5,361 nucleotides of DNA, taken from positions 1 to 5,361 of the forward strand of contig JAGQTR010000378.1 of NCBI GenBank assembly GCA_020438915.1, written 5' to 3'. Shown piece after piece: positions 1-4,912 of this stretch. The position numbers and the translations under genes were made by a program. Each line of letters starts with the position of its first letter. Within the stretch, counting starts at the first letter, position 1. Origin of the DNA: Mycobacterium sp. (lineage in GTDB: Bacteria > Actinomycetota > Actinomycetes > Mycobacteriales > Mycobacteriaceae). Below the pieces are notes generated by a model. It searched no databases, had not been told where the DNA came from, and saw only the letters and a list, made by a program, of their open reading frames with translations.

Positions 1-259
1 TCGTGATCCCGAGCCAGGGAGCAGCCGTCACCAGGGTCCGGGCACCGGCACTGATCGCGATACCGGCGAGGGTGAGGGTGCCGGTGAACCCGATGGTCAG
101 GACGGCCCCGGTGCGCAGTGCCCGGGCCAGCCGCACGAGCACCGCATCGGTGCCGCCGGTGGCGATGGTGCCGGTGATCCACGCCGGTAGCAGCGCGAAC
201 CCGCAGGGGTTGACCGGGGCGAGCATGCCAGCGGTAAACGCGAGCGCGAGCAGGTTCAC
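1..259 (-). CDS. ccdA: CcdA/DsbD-type cytochrome c biogenesis membrane protein, N-terminal part (cut by window edge)
   Basis: The gene starts at a GTG (259-257) that overlaps the TGA stop of the upstream lipoprotein gene by four bases, so it is probably translationally coupled to it. Only the first 86 residues are inside the window. Residues 1-30 form a hydrophobic helix carrying the APVNPCGFALLPAW motif typical of the first membrane segment of CcdA proteins, with the redox cysteine at C19. A second hydrophobic segment follows at about 52-73. Proteins of this family carry reducing equivalents across the membrane, from cytoplasmic thioredoxin to extracytoplasmic thioredoxin-like proteins, using one cysteine in each half; the second cysteine lies outside the window. 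The context suggests that it keeps the adjacent CGEC lipoprotein reduced, which is inference. Family assignment is confident; the link to mercury is not proven. Confidence 0.85.
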   Translation of the reverse strand, partial: MNLLALAFTAGMLAPVNPCGFALLPAWITGTIATGGTDAVLVRLARALRTGAVLTIGFTGTLTLAGIAISAGARTLVTAAPWLGIT

Positions 260-810
260 CGTGCGGCGCTGCTGCCGAGGGCGGCCAGGATCTGATCCTG
301 GGACGGGGCGTGGCCGCGGTAGCTGATCTGCCCGGACGGGTCGATGACGAGGGCGGTGGTCGGCGCGGTCACCTGGTAGCGGCTGGTCAGGGCCCCGTTA
401 GTATCGACGACCGCGGGCAGGCTGGTGCCGCCGATCTGGTCCAGGAAGTGGCGAACATCGGCGGGTTTCTCGGTGGGGACGATGTCGACGGCTAGGAACT
501 TGGCGCTGCCTCCGGCTTTCTCCACGGCCGCCCGAGCAGCGGCCAGGGATTTACCGCCGCCGACGCATTCGCCGCACCCGTAGGAGAAGAACAGGATCGC
601 GGTCGGGGCGGCAGCGGGCAGTTCGACGGTTTTGCCGTCCACCGTGGTCAGTGTCGCCGCCGTCGCCTGGGTTGTGGCGTTGGCGTGTGGCGGTGAGGTC
701 GGATTGCTGGTTGTGGCCGATTGGCCGCACGCGGTCAGCGCGCCCGCTGCCAGCATCACAGCCGTAACGCCCGCCCACCTGTGGGGTGTAAACGAACGCG
801 TTTCAGACAT
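256..810 (-). CDS. Thioredoxin-fold lipoprotein (TlpA/redoxin-like) in the mer operon
   Basis: The 184-residue protein has a basic N-terminus, a hydrophobic stretch (about 13-27) and a lipobox LTAC ending at C28, so it should be exported and lipid-anchored outside the cytoplasmic membrane. A low-complexity Thr/Ala/Pro linker (29-52) follows. The thioredoxin-like domain spans about 53-180, with the redox pair C79-G-E-C82 after the strand AILFFSYG and a probable cis-proline at P150 (VTAPTTALVID). The ATG at 810 is preceded by AAAGGA (821-826). The gene overlaps the end of merF by 8 bp and the start of ccdA by 4 bp. Thioredoxin-fold partners of CcdA usually reduce disulfides, for example in cytochrome c maturation. 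Here, without a merP, it may bind Hg(II) or protect extracytoplasmic thiols. The exact substrate cannot be read from sequence. Confidence 0.85.
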   Translation of the reverse strand: MSETRSFTPHRWAGVTAVMLAAGALTACGQSATTSNPTSPPHANATTQATAATLTTVDGKTVELPAAAPTAILFFSYGCGECVGGGKSLAAARAAVEKAGGSAKFLAVDIVPTEKPADVRHFLDQIGGTSLPAVVDTNGALTSRYQVTAPTTALVIDPSGQISYRGHAPSQDQILAALGSSAAR

Positions 811-1093
811 TGTCGATGCTTCCTTTCGTCAGGTCGTCGAGCGTGTGCGTCGCGGGTGAATGGCTGTCGGCGGGACAGCAGTGATCGCCGCGTTGACCGC
901 GGCGGGCGAAGGCGACCACAGCCGCCAGCAGCAGCGCGACGGCTGCCCCGATGACCCATGGATTCTCGAGCAGTCCACACACGGCGGCGAGCGCGCCGCC
1001 GGCGATCAGGACTGGCGCGGCGCAACACAGGGCCGTCACCAGCACCGCTGCCGCACCCAGCAGCACGGGATTTCTTCGTGGACGTTGATTCAT
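803..1093 (-). CDS. merF: MerF-like small mercury(II) membrane transporter
   Basis: The 96-residue protein has two membrane helices (about 10-40 and 46-63) and two vicinal cysteine pairs, C23-C24 in the motif ALCCAAPVL and C72-C73 just after the second helix (RGDHCCP). This is the arrangement known in MerF, whose pairs lie at almost the same positions (21/22 and 71/72). In that family the pairs pass Hg(II) through the membrane and hand it to the reductase in the cytoplasm. An extra cysteine (C39) sits at the end of helix 1, and the tail after the second pair is about 15 residues longer than in typical MerF. The ATG at 1093 has a strong ribosome site, GAGGAGA (1100-1106). The gene starts 32 bp after merB. 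A MerT-like origin is an alternative, but MerT has a third helix, which is absent here. Confidence 0.85.
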   Translation of the reverse strand: MNQRPRRNPVLLGAAAVLVTALCCAAPVLIAGGALAAVCGLLENPWVIGAAVALLLAAVVAFARRGQRGDHCCPADSHSPATHTLDDLTKGSIDNV

Positions 1094-1125
1094 TGATTTC
1101 TCCTCATCAGGTTGGGTGCGGCTGG

Positions 1126-1767
1126 TCAGCTGCAGCAGCCGGGGTGGGCAGTTGGCGGGGTATGGAGCTGGGTAAGGATTTGTGTGGTCAGGGCTGCGCC
1201 GAGTTGGTGGGCCTCAGCGACGCTGACGATCTGACCTTCGGGGTGCTCGGCGAGCCACGGCGCGGCGTCCTGCGCGCAGGTGAAGTAGTGCACCTGGTTG
1301 CAGAATGAGGACCGGATCGAGGTGAGGTCGTCGGGGTTGACCAGCGAGACCATCGCGGTCTCGGGCTGCACGCTGGTGACACCGTTTTCGCCGACCGAGA
1401 CCCTGATCGGGTGCCCGCTGACGGGTGATTCGGATTCGATGCTGGCGGGCCGGTCCAGGATGGTGGGAAAGATGAGGGTGTCCAGGGCGCACCAGGTGTA
1501 GAGCTCTTGGCCGGCCACGGTGAATCGGTGGCGGGTCGGGCGCAGGGTCAGGCCCTGGCCGACGATGCGGCCCTGCTCGTCGTATTCGGTGTCGGGTACC
1601 GCGGCCAGACGCCGGGTCACCTCGTCAACCGGGAGGCCGACGGCCGCGGCGAGCGCCTCCACGGTGACCGGCTCGCCGGCGGCGAGCAGCCGCAGCAACG
1701 GCACCAGCATCGTCGGGTCGAGCCCGGACTCTTCCGGAATGGTCAGGCGGTCAAGGAAATTGGGCAT
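1126..1767 (-). CDS. merB: Alkylmercury (organomercurial) lyase MerB
   Basis: This cytoplasmic enzyme breaks the carbon-mercury bond of organomercurials, giving a hydrocarbon and Hg(II) for MerA. The 213-residue length fits the family (about 212). Residues 1-80 form the helical winged-helix-like N-terminal part. The catalytic region starts at YTWCALDTLIFP, with C93 and D96, and the second catalytic cysteine is C156 in SSFCNQVHYF. These correspond to C96, D99 and C159 of the plasmid R831b enzyme. The position matching C117 of that enzyme appears to be S114. The C-terminus ends in GCCS, an unusual vicinal cysteine pair (C211, C212). The start ATG at 1767 is chosen because MPNFLDRL has a ribosome site GAAAGG (1774-1779) and follows the merA stop by 26 bp. 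The same frame stays open far upstream, opposite merA, but that stretch is not coding. Confidence 0.95.
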   Translation of the reverse strand: MPNFLDRLTIPEESGLDPTMLVPLLRLLAAGEPVTVEALAAAVGLPVDEVTRRLAAVPDTEYDEQGRIVGQGLTLRPTRHRFTVAGQELYTWCALDTLIFPTILDRPASIESESPVSGHPIRVSVGENGVTSVQPETAMVSLVNPDDLTSIRSSFCNQVHYFTCAQDAAPWLAEHPEGQIVSVAEAHQLGAALTTQILTQLHTPPTAHPGCCS

Positions 1768-1793
1768 CAGGAACCTTTCGAGTGAGCCATGCG

Positions 1794-3197
1794 TCAGGAT
1801 GCGCAGCAGGACAGTCGGGACATATCGGCGCTGAAGGACTGGGCGGCGATTTTGATGCCTTCGGCCATGGTCAGATACGGGGCCCAGGACCCGGCGACCT
1901 GGTCGACGGTCATCGCGGCGTCGAGGATGTAGACCGCGGCGGCGGCGATCTCGCCAGCATCCTTGGCGACGGCGGTGATGCCGTGGATGCGGCCGGTGCC
2001 GGCGTCGGCGACGAGTTTGATGAAACCGCGGGTGTCTCGGTTGACCACCGCACGCGGCACATGTTTTAGCGGCAGCACCCGGCAGTCGCACCGTGTCCCG
2101 GCGGCGAGGAGCTCGGCCTCGGTCGTCCCGGCCGCACCGACCGCGGGGCTGGTGAACGTCACGCGGGGCAGATGGCGGTAGTCGACCCTGCGGCCGGCGT
2201 CGGTGAAGATGTTGTCGGCGACCATCGCGCCGTGATGGGCGGCGACGTAGACGAACTCGCGGTGCCCGGTCACGTCGCCGGCCGCCCAGATCCGTGGGTT
2301 CGACGACTGCAGCCCGTCGCTCACCACGACCTCGTTGTTCTCGCCGGTTTTGACCTGCACCGCTTCGAGATTCAGGCCGTCGGTGTTCGGACGGCGGCCG
2401 GTGGCGACGAGGACTTTCGCGGCACGGAACTGCTGCGTTCCGCCGGTGATGGTCGCGGTGACCGTGACCTGATCGTCGGCCTGCTCGACCTCGCTCACCG
2501 TGGCGCGGCGCACCACCCGGATGCCGTCGTCGGCGAACACCTCCAGCAGCGCCATGCCGACTTCCGGCTCTTCCTTCGATGCCAGCGTGGAGCGGACCAG
2601 CACCGTCACCGTTGACCCGAGCCGGGCGAACAGTTGCGCCTGCTCCAACGCGACGTAGCCGCCGCCGATCACCAGCAGCGACTCCGGGACCTCGGTGACT
2701 TCCATCGCGGTGGTCGAGGTCAGGTAGGCGACGCCCTCGAATGCGGGCGGGATGACTGGGTTCGCGCCGGTGGCGATCAGGTAGTGCTCGGCCTCGATGG
2801 TGGCATCGCCGACCTCGATGACGGGCGCGTCCGGGGTTCCGGCGAACCGCGCTTGGCCCTGAATGCGCTGCCAGCCATACGATTCGGCCACGTTGAGGTA
2901 CTTCTCTGAGCGCAGCGACTCCACCAGATCGTGCGTGCCGGCGATCAGGGCCGCCATGTCCACCGGGCCGGCCGTGGTGGCGATCCCCGGGAACCGGGCA
3001 GTGTCGGCTGCGGTATGCCGGGCCTCGGCCGCTGCGATCAGGGCCTTTGACGGCACGCAGCCGGTGTTGACACACGTGCCACCGAAGATGCCGCGCTCGA
3101 TCATGACGACGGACTTGCCGAGCGCGGTAGCGCGGATCGCCGCGGCCATCGCCGCGCCGCCGGAACCGATGACCGCGAGGTCCAATCCCTGACTCAT
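1794..3197 (-). CDS. merA: Mercuric reductase MerA (core form without NmerA domain)
   Basis: This FAD-dependent, NADPH-using cytoplasmic enzyme reduces Hg(II) to volatile Hg(0). The 467-residue protein begins directly with the FAD Rossmann motif (AVIGSGGAAMAAA, 9-20); the N-terminal GMTCxxC domain found in many homologues is missing. The redox active site is GGTCVNTGCVPSK, with C42 and C47. The NAD(P)-binding motif is VIGGGYVALE (176-185), the second FAD motif IWAAGDVTG (303-311), and the dimerisation domain about 345-467. It carries Y441 in the conserved PYLTM segment and the Hg-delivering C-terminal pair C464-C465 (LSCCAS). An extra CxC (C370, C372) lies in the dimerisation domain. The ATG at 3197 is chosen over a TTG at 3218, because the TTG lies inside the operator and the ATG follows AAGGA at good spacing. 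It is the first gene of the operon. Confidence 0.97.
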   Translation of the reverse strand: MSQGLDLAVIGSGGAAMAAAIRATALGKSVVMIERGIFGGTCVNTGCVPSKALIAAAEARHTAADTARFPGIATTAGPVDMAALIAGTHDLVESLRSEKYLNVAESYGWQRIQGQARFAGTPDAPVIEVGDATIEAEHYLIATGANPVIPPAFEGVAYLTSTTAMEVTEVPESLLVIGGGYVALEQAQLFARLGSTVTVLVRSTLASKEEPEVGMALLEVFADDGIRVVRRATVSEVEQADDQVTVTATITGGTQQFRAAKVLVATGRRPNTDGLNLEAVQVKTGENNEVVVSDGLQSSNPRIWAAGDVTGHREFVYVAAHHGAMVADNIFTDAGRRVDYRHLPRVTFTSPAVGAAGTTEAELLAAGTRCDCRVLPLKHVPRAVVNRDTRGFIKLVADAGTGRIHGITAVAKDAGEIAAAAVYILDAAMTVDQVAGSWAPYLTMAEGIKIAAQSFSADMSRLSCCAS

Positions 3198-3203
3198 GCA
3201 CCC

Positions 3204-3239
3204 ATCCTTGACCTTCAAGTAGGCTTGAAGGTCAAGTGT
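3204..3239. promoter_or_regulatory. Divergent merA/merR promoters with MerR-type operator
   Basis: The operator is a perfect inverted repeat: CTTGACCTTCAAG (3207-3219), a TAGG centre, then CTTGAAGGTCAAG (3224-3236). The outer part of each arm supplies a -35 element TTGACC, one per strand: 3208-3213 for merR and 3235-3230 on the minus strand for merA. About 20 bp downstream of each lies a weak -10-like hexamer, AAGTGT (3234-3239) for merR and AAGGAT (3209-3204) for merA. A long 19-20 bp spacer with the dyad between the two elements is the hallmark of promoters activated by DNA untwisting by MerR-family proteins. The palindrome and the TTGACC elements are seen directly; the -10 choices are inferred. 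Confidence 0.85.
3205..3209 (-). promoter_or_regulatory. Ribosome-binding site supporting the merA ATG start
   Basis: AAGGA on the minus strand lies 7 bases before the ATG at 3197-3195. It supports that start rather than the upstream TTG (3218-3216), which would add seven residues encoded by operator DNA. It overlaps the weak -10 element of the merA promoter, so if transcription starts near 3197 the site would not be in the mRNA and merA would be leaderless, which is common in mycobacteria. Confidence 0.55.
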
Positions 3240-3253
3240 TCTGAGGAGACATC

Positions 3254-3643
3254 GTGAGAATCGGGAAGCTCGCCGAGGCGACCGGGGCCACCACCGCGAC
3301 GCTGCGCTACTACGAAGACGAAGGCCTGCTCCCGCCCGCCGAACGTTCCCCGGCGGGGTATCGCGACTATGCCGCCGACACGATCGCCCGGGTCGGCTTC
3401 ATCCGACGGGGACAGGCCGCCGGGTTCAGCCTCGCCCAGATTCGGCAGATCCTCGACATCCGTGACAGCGGCCACGCGCCGTGCACGCACGTGCGCGACC
3501 TGCTCGACATCCGACTGACCGACCTCGACGAGCAGATCAGCGCACTGGTGGCACTGCGCGAGACCATCGCCCGGCTGCGGCAGGGCGCCGAAAGCGTCGA
3601 CCCGGAATCATGCAGCGCCGATGACGTATGTCGATACCTCTAG
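3254..3643 (+). CDS. merR: MerR-family metal-responsive transcriptional regulator
   Basis: The 129-residue regulator has an N-terminal MerR winged helix-turn-helix (MRIGKLAEATGATTATLRYYEDEGLL, 1-26; wing and second helices to about 68), a long dimerisation helix (about 79-110) and a C-terminal metal loop. Three cysteines, C77 (HAPCTHV), C120 and C126 (ESCSADDVCRYL), match the positions of the three Hg-binding cysteines of Tn501 MerR (82, 117, 126), although the loop between the last two is shorter. It should bind the palindrome just upstream, repress or hold the divergent merA promoter, and activate it when Hg(II) binds. Start is GTG at 3254 after the strong ribosome site GAGGAG (3243-3248). 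Because it faces the mer operon across a shared operator, Hg(II) sensing is likely; another soft metal is possible from the protein alone. Confidence 0.92.
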   Translation: MRIGKLAEATGATTATLRYYEDEGLLPPAERSPAGYRDYAADTIARVGFIRRGQAAGFSLAQIRQILDIRDSGHAPCTHVRDLLDIRLTDLDEQISALVALRETIARLRQGAESVDPESCSADDVCRYL

Positions 3644-3645
3644 GA

Positions 3646-3667
3646 GCCACCTCCGTGGCACCGGAGG
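3646..3667 (+). terminator. Possible weak stem-loop(s) after merR
   Basis: Two mutually exclusive GC-rich stems lie just after the merR stop: GCCAC/GTGGC around CTCC (3646-3659), and CCTCCG/CGGAGG around a six-base loop (3650-3667). No run of T follows. This could be an inefficient terminator, or just GC-rich chance pairing that lets merR transcripts continue into cadD. Confidence 0.25.
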
Positions 3668-3776
3668 CATGTATTTCGTCAAGTCCGTTGACCCCGGCAG
3701 TCGTCATGAATTTCCGCCCCACTGGAGGTCGTTGGTGCGCGGGAGCGCGGGGCCTGCTGAGCAGTAGGCTCACCCG

Positions 3777-3821
3777 ATGCGGTGGGATTTCACTCGAAGC
3801 TGGTCGCATTGGCCGTGCTGA
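3777..3821 (+). CDS. Possible 14-codon upstream leader ORF before/overlapping cadD
   Basis: ATG at 3777 opens a 14-residue frame, MRWDFTRSWSHWPC, ending at TGA 3819-3821. It has a plausible ribosome site AGTAGG (3763-3768) 8 bases upstream, better placed than any site for the cadD starts. Its stop lies next to an in-frame alternative cadD start (GTG at 3815), so ribosomes finishing it could re-initiate on cadD. Three tryptophans and a final cysteine are unusual for a chance peptide. It is short enough to be accidental; no homology can be claimed. Confidence 0.25.
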   Translation: MRWDFTRSWSHWPC

Positions 3822-4423
3822 GCCCAGCCACACTCGTTCAGGCGATCGCCACCTTCGCCATCACCAATATCGACGACATCGTGGTCCTCGCGGTGATGTT
3901 CGGCCAGGCGCCCGGTCATCGTGGCGCAGCCATCCGAGTGACCGCCGGTCAGTACCTCGGCTTCACCGCCATCTTGGCAGTTTCGGTCGGCGGCGCACTC
4001 CTGGGTGCCACGCTGCTTCCTCCAGCCGCACTGCCGTACTTCGGGCTGCTGCCCATCGTGTTGGGGCTGCGGGCGGCATGGCTGGCCTGGCGGGATCGCC
4101 GCACCCAACCGGCGCCGACCGATGATCCCGCAACACTGTTGACGCCTGGCACCTGGCAGGTCGCAGTCATCACCTTCGCCAACGGCGGCGACAACATCGG
4201 CGTGTACGTTCCGATCTTCGCCGTCTCAACGATCGCCACCATCGGTGTTTACATCATCGTGTTCCTCATCGGTGTGGCCATCTGGTGCGCGGCCGGCCGA
4301 TATTTCGCCTCCCACCCGATCATCGCCAAAGCACTCTCACGCTGGGGCCACATCGTTCTGCCCGTTGCACTGATCACAATCGGGGCCCTCATCCTCATCA
4401 AAGGCGGAGCGTTCGCCCTCTAG
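3782..4423 (+). CDS. cadD: CadD-family heavy-metal (cadmium) resistance transporter
   Basis: The 213-residue integral membrane protein has about five to six hydrophobic segments. It carries the two signature repeats of the CadD cadmium resistance family: TNIDDIVVLAVMF (28-40) and FANGGDNIGVYVPIF (132-146), both with acidic and Asn residues inside membrane helices. The GQYLGF (56-61) and LPIVLGL (90-96) segments and the C-terminal helix (about 189-207) also fit. Known members give resistance to Cd(II), probably by efflux. The start is uncertain: GTG 3782 gives the longest form but lacks a well-placed ribosome site, and GTG 3815 (coupled to a short upstream frame) is the alternative. It lies 138 bp after merR on the same strand, so it may be read through from the merR promoter. 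The C-terminus looks complete, and an IS21 remnant starts almost at its stop codon. Confidence 0.85.
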   Translation: MGFHSKLVALAVLSPATLVQAIATFAITNIDDIVVLAVMFGQAPGHRGAAIRVTAGQYLGFTAILAVSVGGALLGATLLPPAALPYFGLLPIVLGLRAAWLAWRDRRTQPAPTDDPATLLTPGTWQVAVITFANGGDNIGVYVPIFAVSTIATIGVYIIVFLIGVAIWCAAGRYFASHPIIAKALSRWGHIVLPVALITIGALILIKGGAFAL

Positions 4424-4431
4424 CTCGGAGC

Positions 4432-4575
4432 AACTTCACCACTCAGGGCCAGGAGGCGCTCCTGCATCGGCATGTGTTGGCGTTCAACCACTTTGGTGAT
4501 GTCCCGGCCCGTATCCGCTATGACAATCTAAAACGGGCGGTGGCCAAGGTGCTCAAAGGCCGCAGGCGGCACCCG
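4432..4575 (+). pseudogene. istA: IS21-family IstA transposase fragment (internal piece, truncated at both ends)
   Basis: Reading in the frame beginning at 4432, the translation contains QEALLHRHVLAFNHFG, DVPARIRYDNLKRAV and AKVLKGRRR. This resembles the part of IS21-type IstA (DDE transposase) around the conserved YDNLK motif, which holds a catalytic Asp. No start, helix-turn-helix region, remaining catalytic residues or istB partner are present. The similarity begins about 10 bases after the cadD stop and fades after about 4575, so it is a relic of about 48 codons and not functional. Its position suggests that an IS insertion or deletion made the right border of the metal-resistance cargo. 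Confidence 0.75.
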
Positions 4576-4609
4576 AACTACCAACACGAGCGAGCGCACC
4601 ACAGAATCA

Positions 4610-4637
4610 TGATCGTGTGTCACGAGAGACACGATCA
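4610..4637. repeat. Hairpin / inverted repeat
   Basis: Twelve-base arms TGATCGTGTGTC (4610-4621) and GAGACACGATCA (4626-4637) pair with one mismatch around a four-base ACGA loop. No T run follows, so it is not a typical intrinsic terminator. It lies in the non-coding stretch after the istA relic and could be part of an old mobile-element end or a recombinase site. Confidence 0.6.
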
Positions 4638-4692
4638 CAGTAGTTATACCGAAGACGTACCCGAGCCAACGGAATCGACAGGAGACCATTCC

Positions 4693-4737
4693 GGCTACCC
4701 TGCTGCGCTCGCAGCCGGGCGCGGAAGCAGGGTTGCC
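4693..4737. repeat. Inverted repeat with 21-base loop
   Basis: Arms GGCTACCCTGCT (4693-4704) and AGCAGGGTTGCC (4726-4737) are complementary apart from one position. The right arm runs into the first copy of the 20-bp repeat family at 4733. Function is unknown. It adds to a cluster of palindromes in about 230 gene-free bases. Confidence 0.5.
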
Positions 4738-4753
4738 CCAGATTCAATGAGAA
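4733..4753 (+). repeat. Repeat copy A of a 20-21 bp family (possible IS21-type end)
   Basis: Contains TGCCCCAGATTCAATGAGAA (4734-4753). The identical 20 bases recur at 4811-4830, and a near-identical inverted copy lies at 4769-4789. Multiple copies of about 20 bp near the termini are a known feature of IS21-family elements, where they bind the transposase. Together with the nearby istA relic this makes an IS end the leading explanation. Confidence 0.65.
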
Positions 4754-4768
4754 ACGTCGCGATCGAAA

Positions 4769-4789
4769 TTCTCATCCAATCTGGGGCAA
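4769..4789 (-). repeat. Repeat copy B, inverted
   Basis: The reverse complement reads TTGCCCCAGATTGGATGAGA followed by A. It matches copy A at 19 of 21 positions, with CA changed to GG in the middle. With copy A it could form a 21-bp stem around a 15-base loop (4754-4768). Confidence 0.65.
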
Positions 4790-4810
4790 TGCAGGTCAGA
4801 CTAGTAAATG

Positions 4811-4830
4811 TGCCCCAGATTCAATGAGAA
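4811..4830 (+). repeat. Repeat copy C, direct
   Basis: Exactly the same 20 bases as in copy A, 77 bp further on. It is preceded by TG (4809-4810), so the unit may begin TGTGCCCC, a plausible 5'-TG terminus of an IS21-type element. Downstream to 4912 nothing gene-like is visible. Confidence 0.65.
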
Positions 4831-4912
4831 CGGACAGCTGGCGAGCCCCGATGGAGGAAGGGAGCGATCATCGCCTCGTCTGCGTCGCGGAGAATCAGGC
4901 TCACTCGCTTAC

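Noticed and set aside
3..1096. Plus-strand open frames opposite ccdA, the lipoprotein and merF genes
   Set aside because: They lie antisense to genes with clear family motifs and have no ribosome sites or recognisable domains.
1126..3201. A 691-codon open frame on the minus strand covering merB and all of the merA region
   Set aside because: Only the last 213 codons (from ATG 1767) are MerB. The upstream part lies in a different frame of merA and is Arg/Gly/Pro-rich low-quality protein, as expected for a GC-rich shadow frame.
3195..3218. TTG at 3218 as the merA start (adds seven residues)
   Set aside because: It lies inside the MerR operator and upstream of the ribosome site and the likely transcription start; ATG 3197 fits better.
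3646..3667. A strong intrinsic terminator for merR
   Set aside because: Stems are short and compete with each other and no T tract follows, so it is kept only as a low-confidence feature.
3628..4125. A 165-codon plus-strand frame after merR, with a GTG at 3655 preceded by TAGGAG
   Set aside because: Most of it overlaps cadD in another frame, it has shadow-like composition, and it resembles no family I recognise.
4285..4827. A 180-codon plus-strand frame spanning the end of cadD and the repeat region as one gene
   Set aside because: Its first part is a cadD shadow, the middle is the istA relic and the end runs through repeats; it is a composite by chance.
4733..4830. CRISPR array from the repeated 20-bp units
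   Set aside because: Only three copies, one inverted, with unequal spacing; no cas genes are visible. This fits IS ends better.
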